Of a DNA stretch of 64,000 nucleotides, positions 63,631 to 64,000 are shown piece by piece. Origin of the DNA: Desulforhopalus vacuolatus (GTDB taxonomy: Bacteria; Desulfobacterota; Desulfobulbia; Desulfobulbales; Desulfocapsaceae). Position 1 is the first letter of the stretch, and every line of letters begins with the position of its first letter. Position numbers and translations under genes: made by a program. The stretch covers positions 310,001 to 374,000 of the forward strand of contig NZ_JAFFPZ010000001.1 of NCBI RefSeq assembly GCF_016918505.1. Reading direction: 5' to 3'. The notes under the pieces were generated by a model that worked only from the letters and a program-made list of their open reading frames with translations, did no database searches and was not told the origin of the DNA.

Positions 63631-64000
63631 TTAGTAGACATGTTCGTTTTCAATCTCGTCAACGCTAATTTTAATGGAGTCCATTTTTCTCCAGACCACA
63701 ATAATATAGGCCAGTACGACCGGGATGAGCAGCGCCACATAACCCATTACGGTGAGAGTGTAGTGCGTTGACGACGCATTATGAATCGTCAAACTCGACT
63801 GCAGATCACTAAACGACGGGTAGAAAGCGGTGTCGTTAAGACCCGCAGTAAACAGCAGGGCAAGAGCCACAAGGAAGGTGCCGAGACCACCAAACCAGAT
63901 ACCGGTGCGCCCGATACCGAAACCTGTACGGGTAACACCTATAATGCACAGCAGCAAACCGAACACCAGCATGCCGAGAACCTTGGGCATGGCAAGAATA
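63631..64000 (-). CDS. cydB: Cytochrome bd oxidase subunit II, 3' part
   Basis: The C-terminal 122 residues of CydB are present; the gene continues beyond the window. The characteristic segment is NDTAFYPSFSDLQSSLTIHN plus ASSTHYTLTVMGYVALLIP, followed by the last TM helix and WRKMDS. Cytochrome bd oxidase is a high-affinity quinol oxidase used at low oxygen. The 5' part and cydA should lie just past 64000. Confidence 0.9.
   Translation of the reverse strand, partial: ILAMPKVLGMLVFGLLLCIIGVTRTGFGIGRTGIWFGGLGTFLVALALLFTAGLNDTAFYPSFSDLQSSLTIHNASSTHYTLTVMGYVALLIPVVLAYIIVVWRKMDSIKISVDEIENEHVY

Noticed and set aside
1-64000. Prophage, toxin-antitoxin, restriction or other defence genes
   Set aside because: None of the proteins shows the relevant motifs (integrase, capsid, methylase, nuclease, reverse transcriptase). 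The dispersed repeats were considered as retron or DGR parts, but no reverse transcriptase is present.

Overview
The window looks like a chromosomal segment of a Gram-negative bacterium. It carries BamA, a tripartite RND pump, a lipoprotein with a lipobox, and a cytochrome bd oxidase. Many hybrid histidine kinases share the motif GG(V/I)AHDFNN, and there is a stand-alone histone-deacetylase-like protein. Together these suggest a Desulfobacterota (Desulfobulbales-like) organism. That placement is inference, because no rRNA or other marker is present. No tRNA, rRNA, CRISPR array, complete insertion sequence or transposase gene was seen.

Layout. Positions 1-23.3 kb are mostly compact housekeeping DNA: the 3' end of bamA, mfd, a yrfG-type nucleotidase, a glycine-zipper lipoprotein, a DMT exporter, an Lrp/AsnC regulator, a two-TM K+-channel/RCK protein, a GtrA-like protein, an RND efflux operon (outer-membrane protein, adaptor, permease), an operon of an HDAC-like amidohydrolase and a hydantoinase-like protein, and def-fmt-pgpA. 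From about 23.3 kb onward the DNA is accessory in character: longer gaps, patches of low GC, gene remnants and many short dispersed repeats. It holds a signalling block at 24.7-35.1 kb (three hybrid histidine kinases, one of them frameshifted, and a CheB-CheR-PAS fusion) and an MFS exporter with a DUF1254 protein. Next come a choline-to-glycine-betaine operon with its GntR regulator (40.6-45.6 kb), chromate transporter, cupin and DODA dioxygenase genes, and a 1354-residue membrane protein of unknown function. A TPP-riboswitch-led thiamine operon lies at 53.8-55.4 kb, followed by a carbohydrate cluster (glgC, a split NifX-domain permease, glk, a glucosidase stub), another hybrid kinase, and the end of a cyd operon.

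The least explained feature is the repeat content. One family (here family A) has ends that begin ATACCATT and a homopurine GGGAGACAGGAG-like core. It occurs in at least ten full, partial or end-only copies, always between genes. One 439-bp copy exactly fills the gap between two convergent genes, with its terminal bases forming the last base of both stop codons. Three other families occur: a palindrome AGACAAGGCATGCCTTGTCT (B), a module rich in CACGAAT and its complement ATTCGTG (C), and an element whose ends read TAAGGGAACCTTGAATAAT (D). They sit beside gene fragments: a decayed second copy of pgpA, the first 25 codons of a glucosidase, and the last 34 codons of an unidentified gene.

The most functionally suggestive new unit is the TPP aptamer placed before an MTH1187-type thiamine-binding protein and an overlapping AIR-synthase/HypE/ThiL-like gene. 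It suggests a thiamine sensing, buffering or salvage module that lacks a recognisable transporter.
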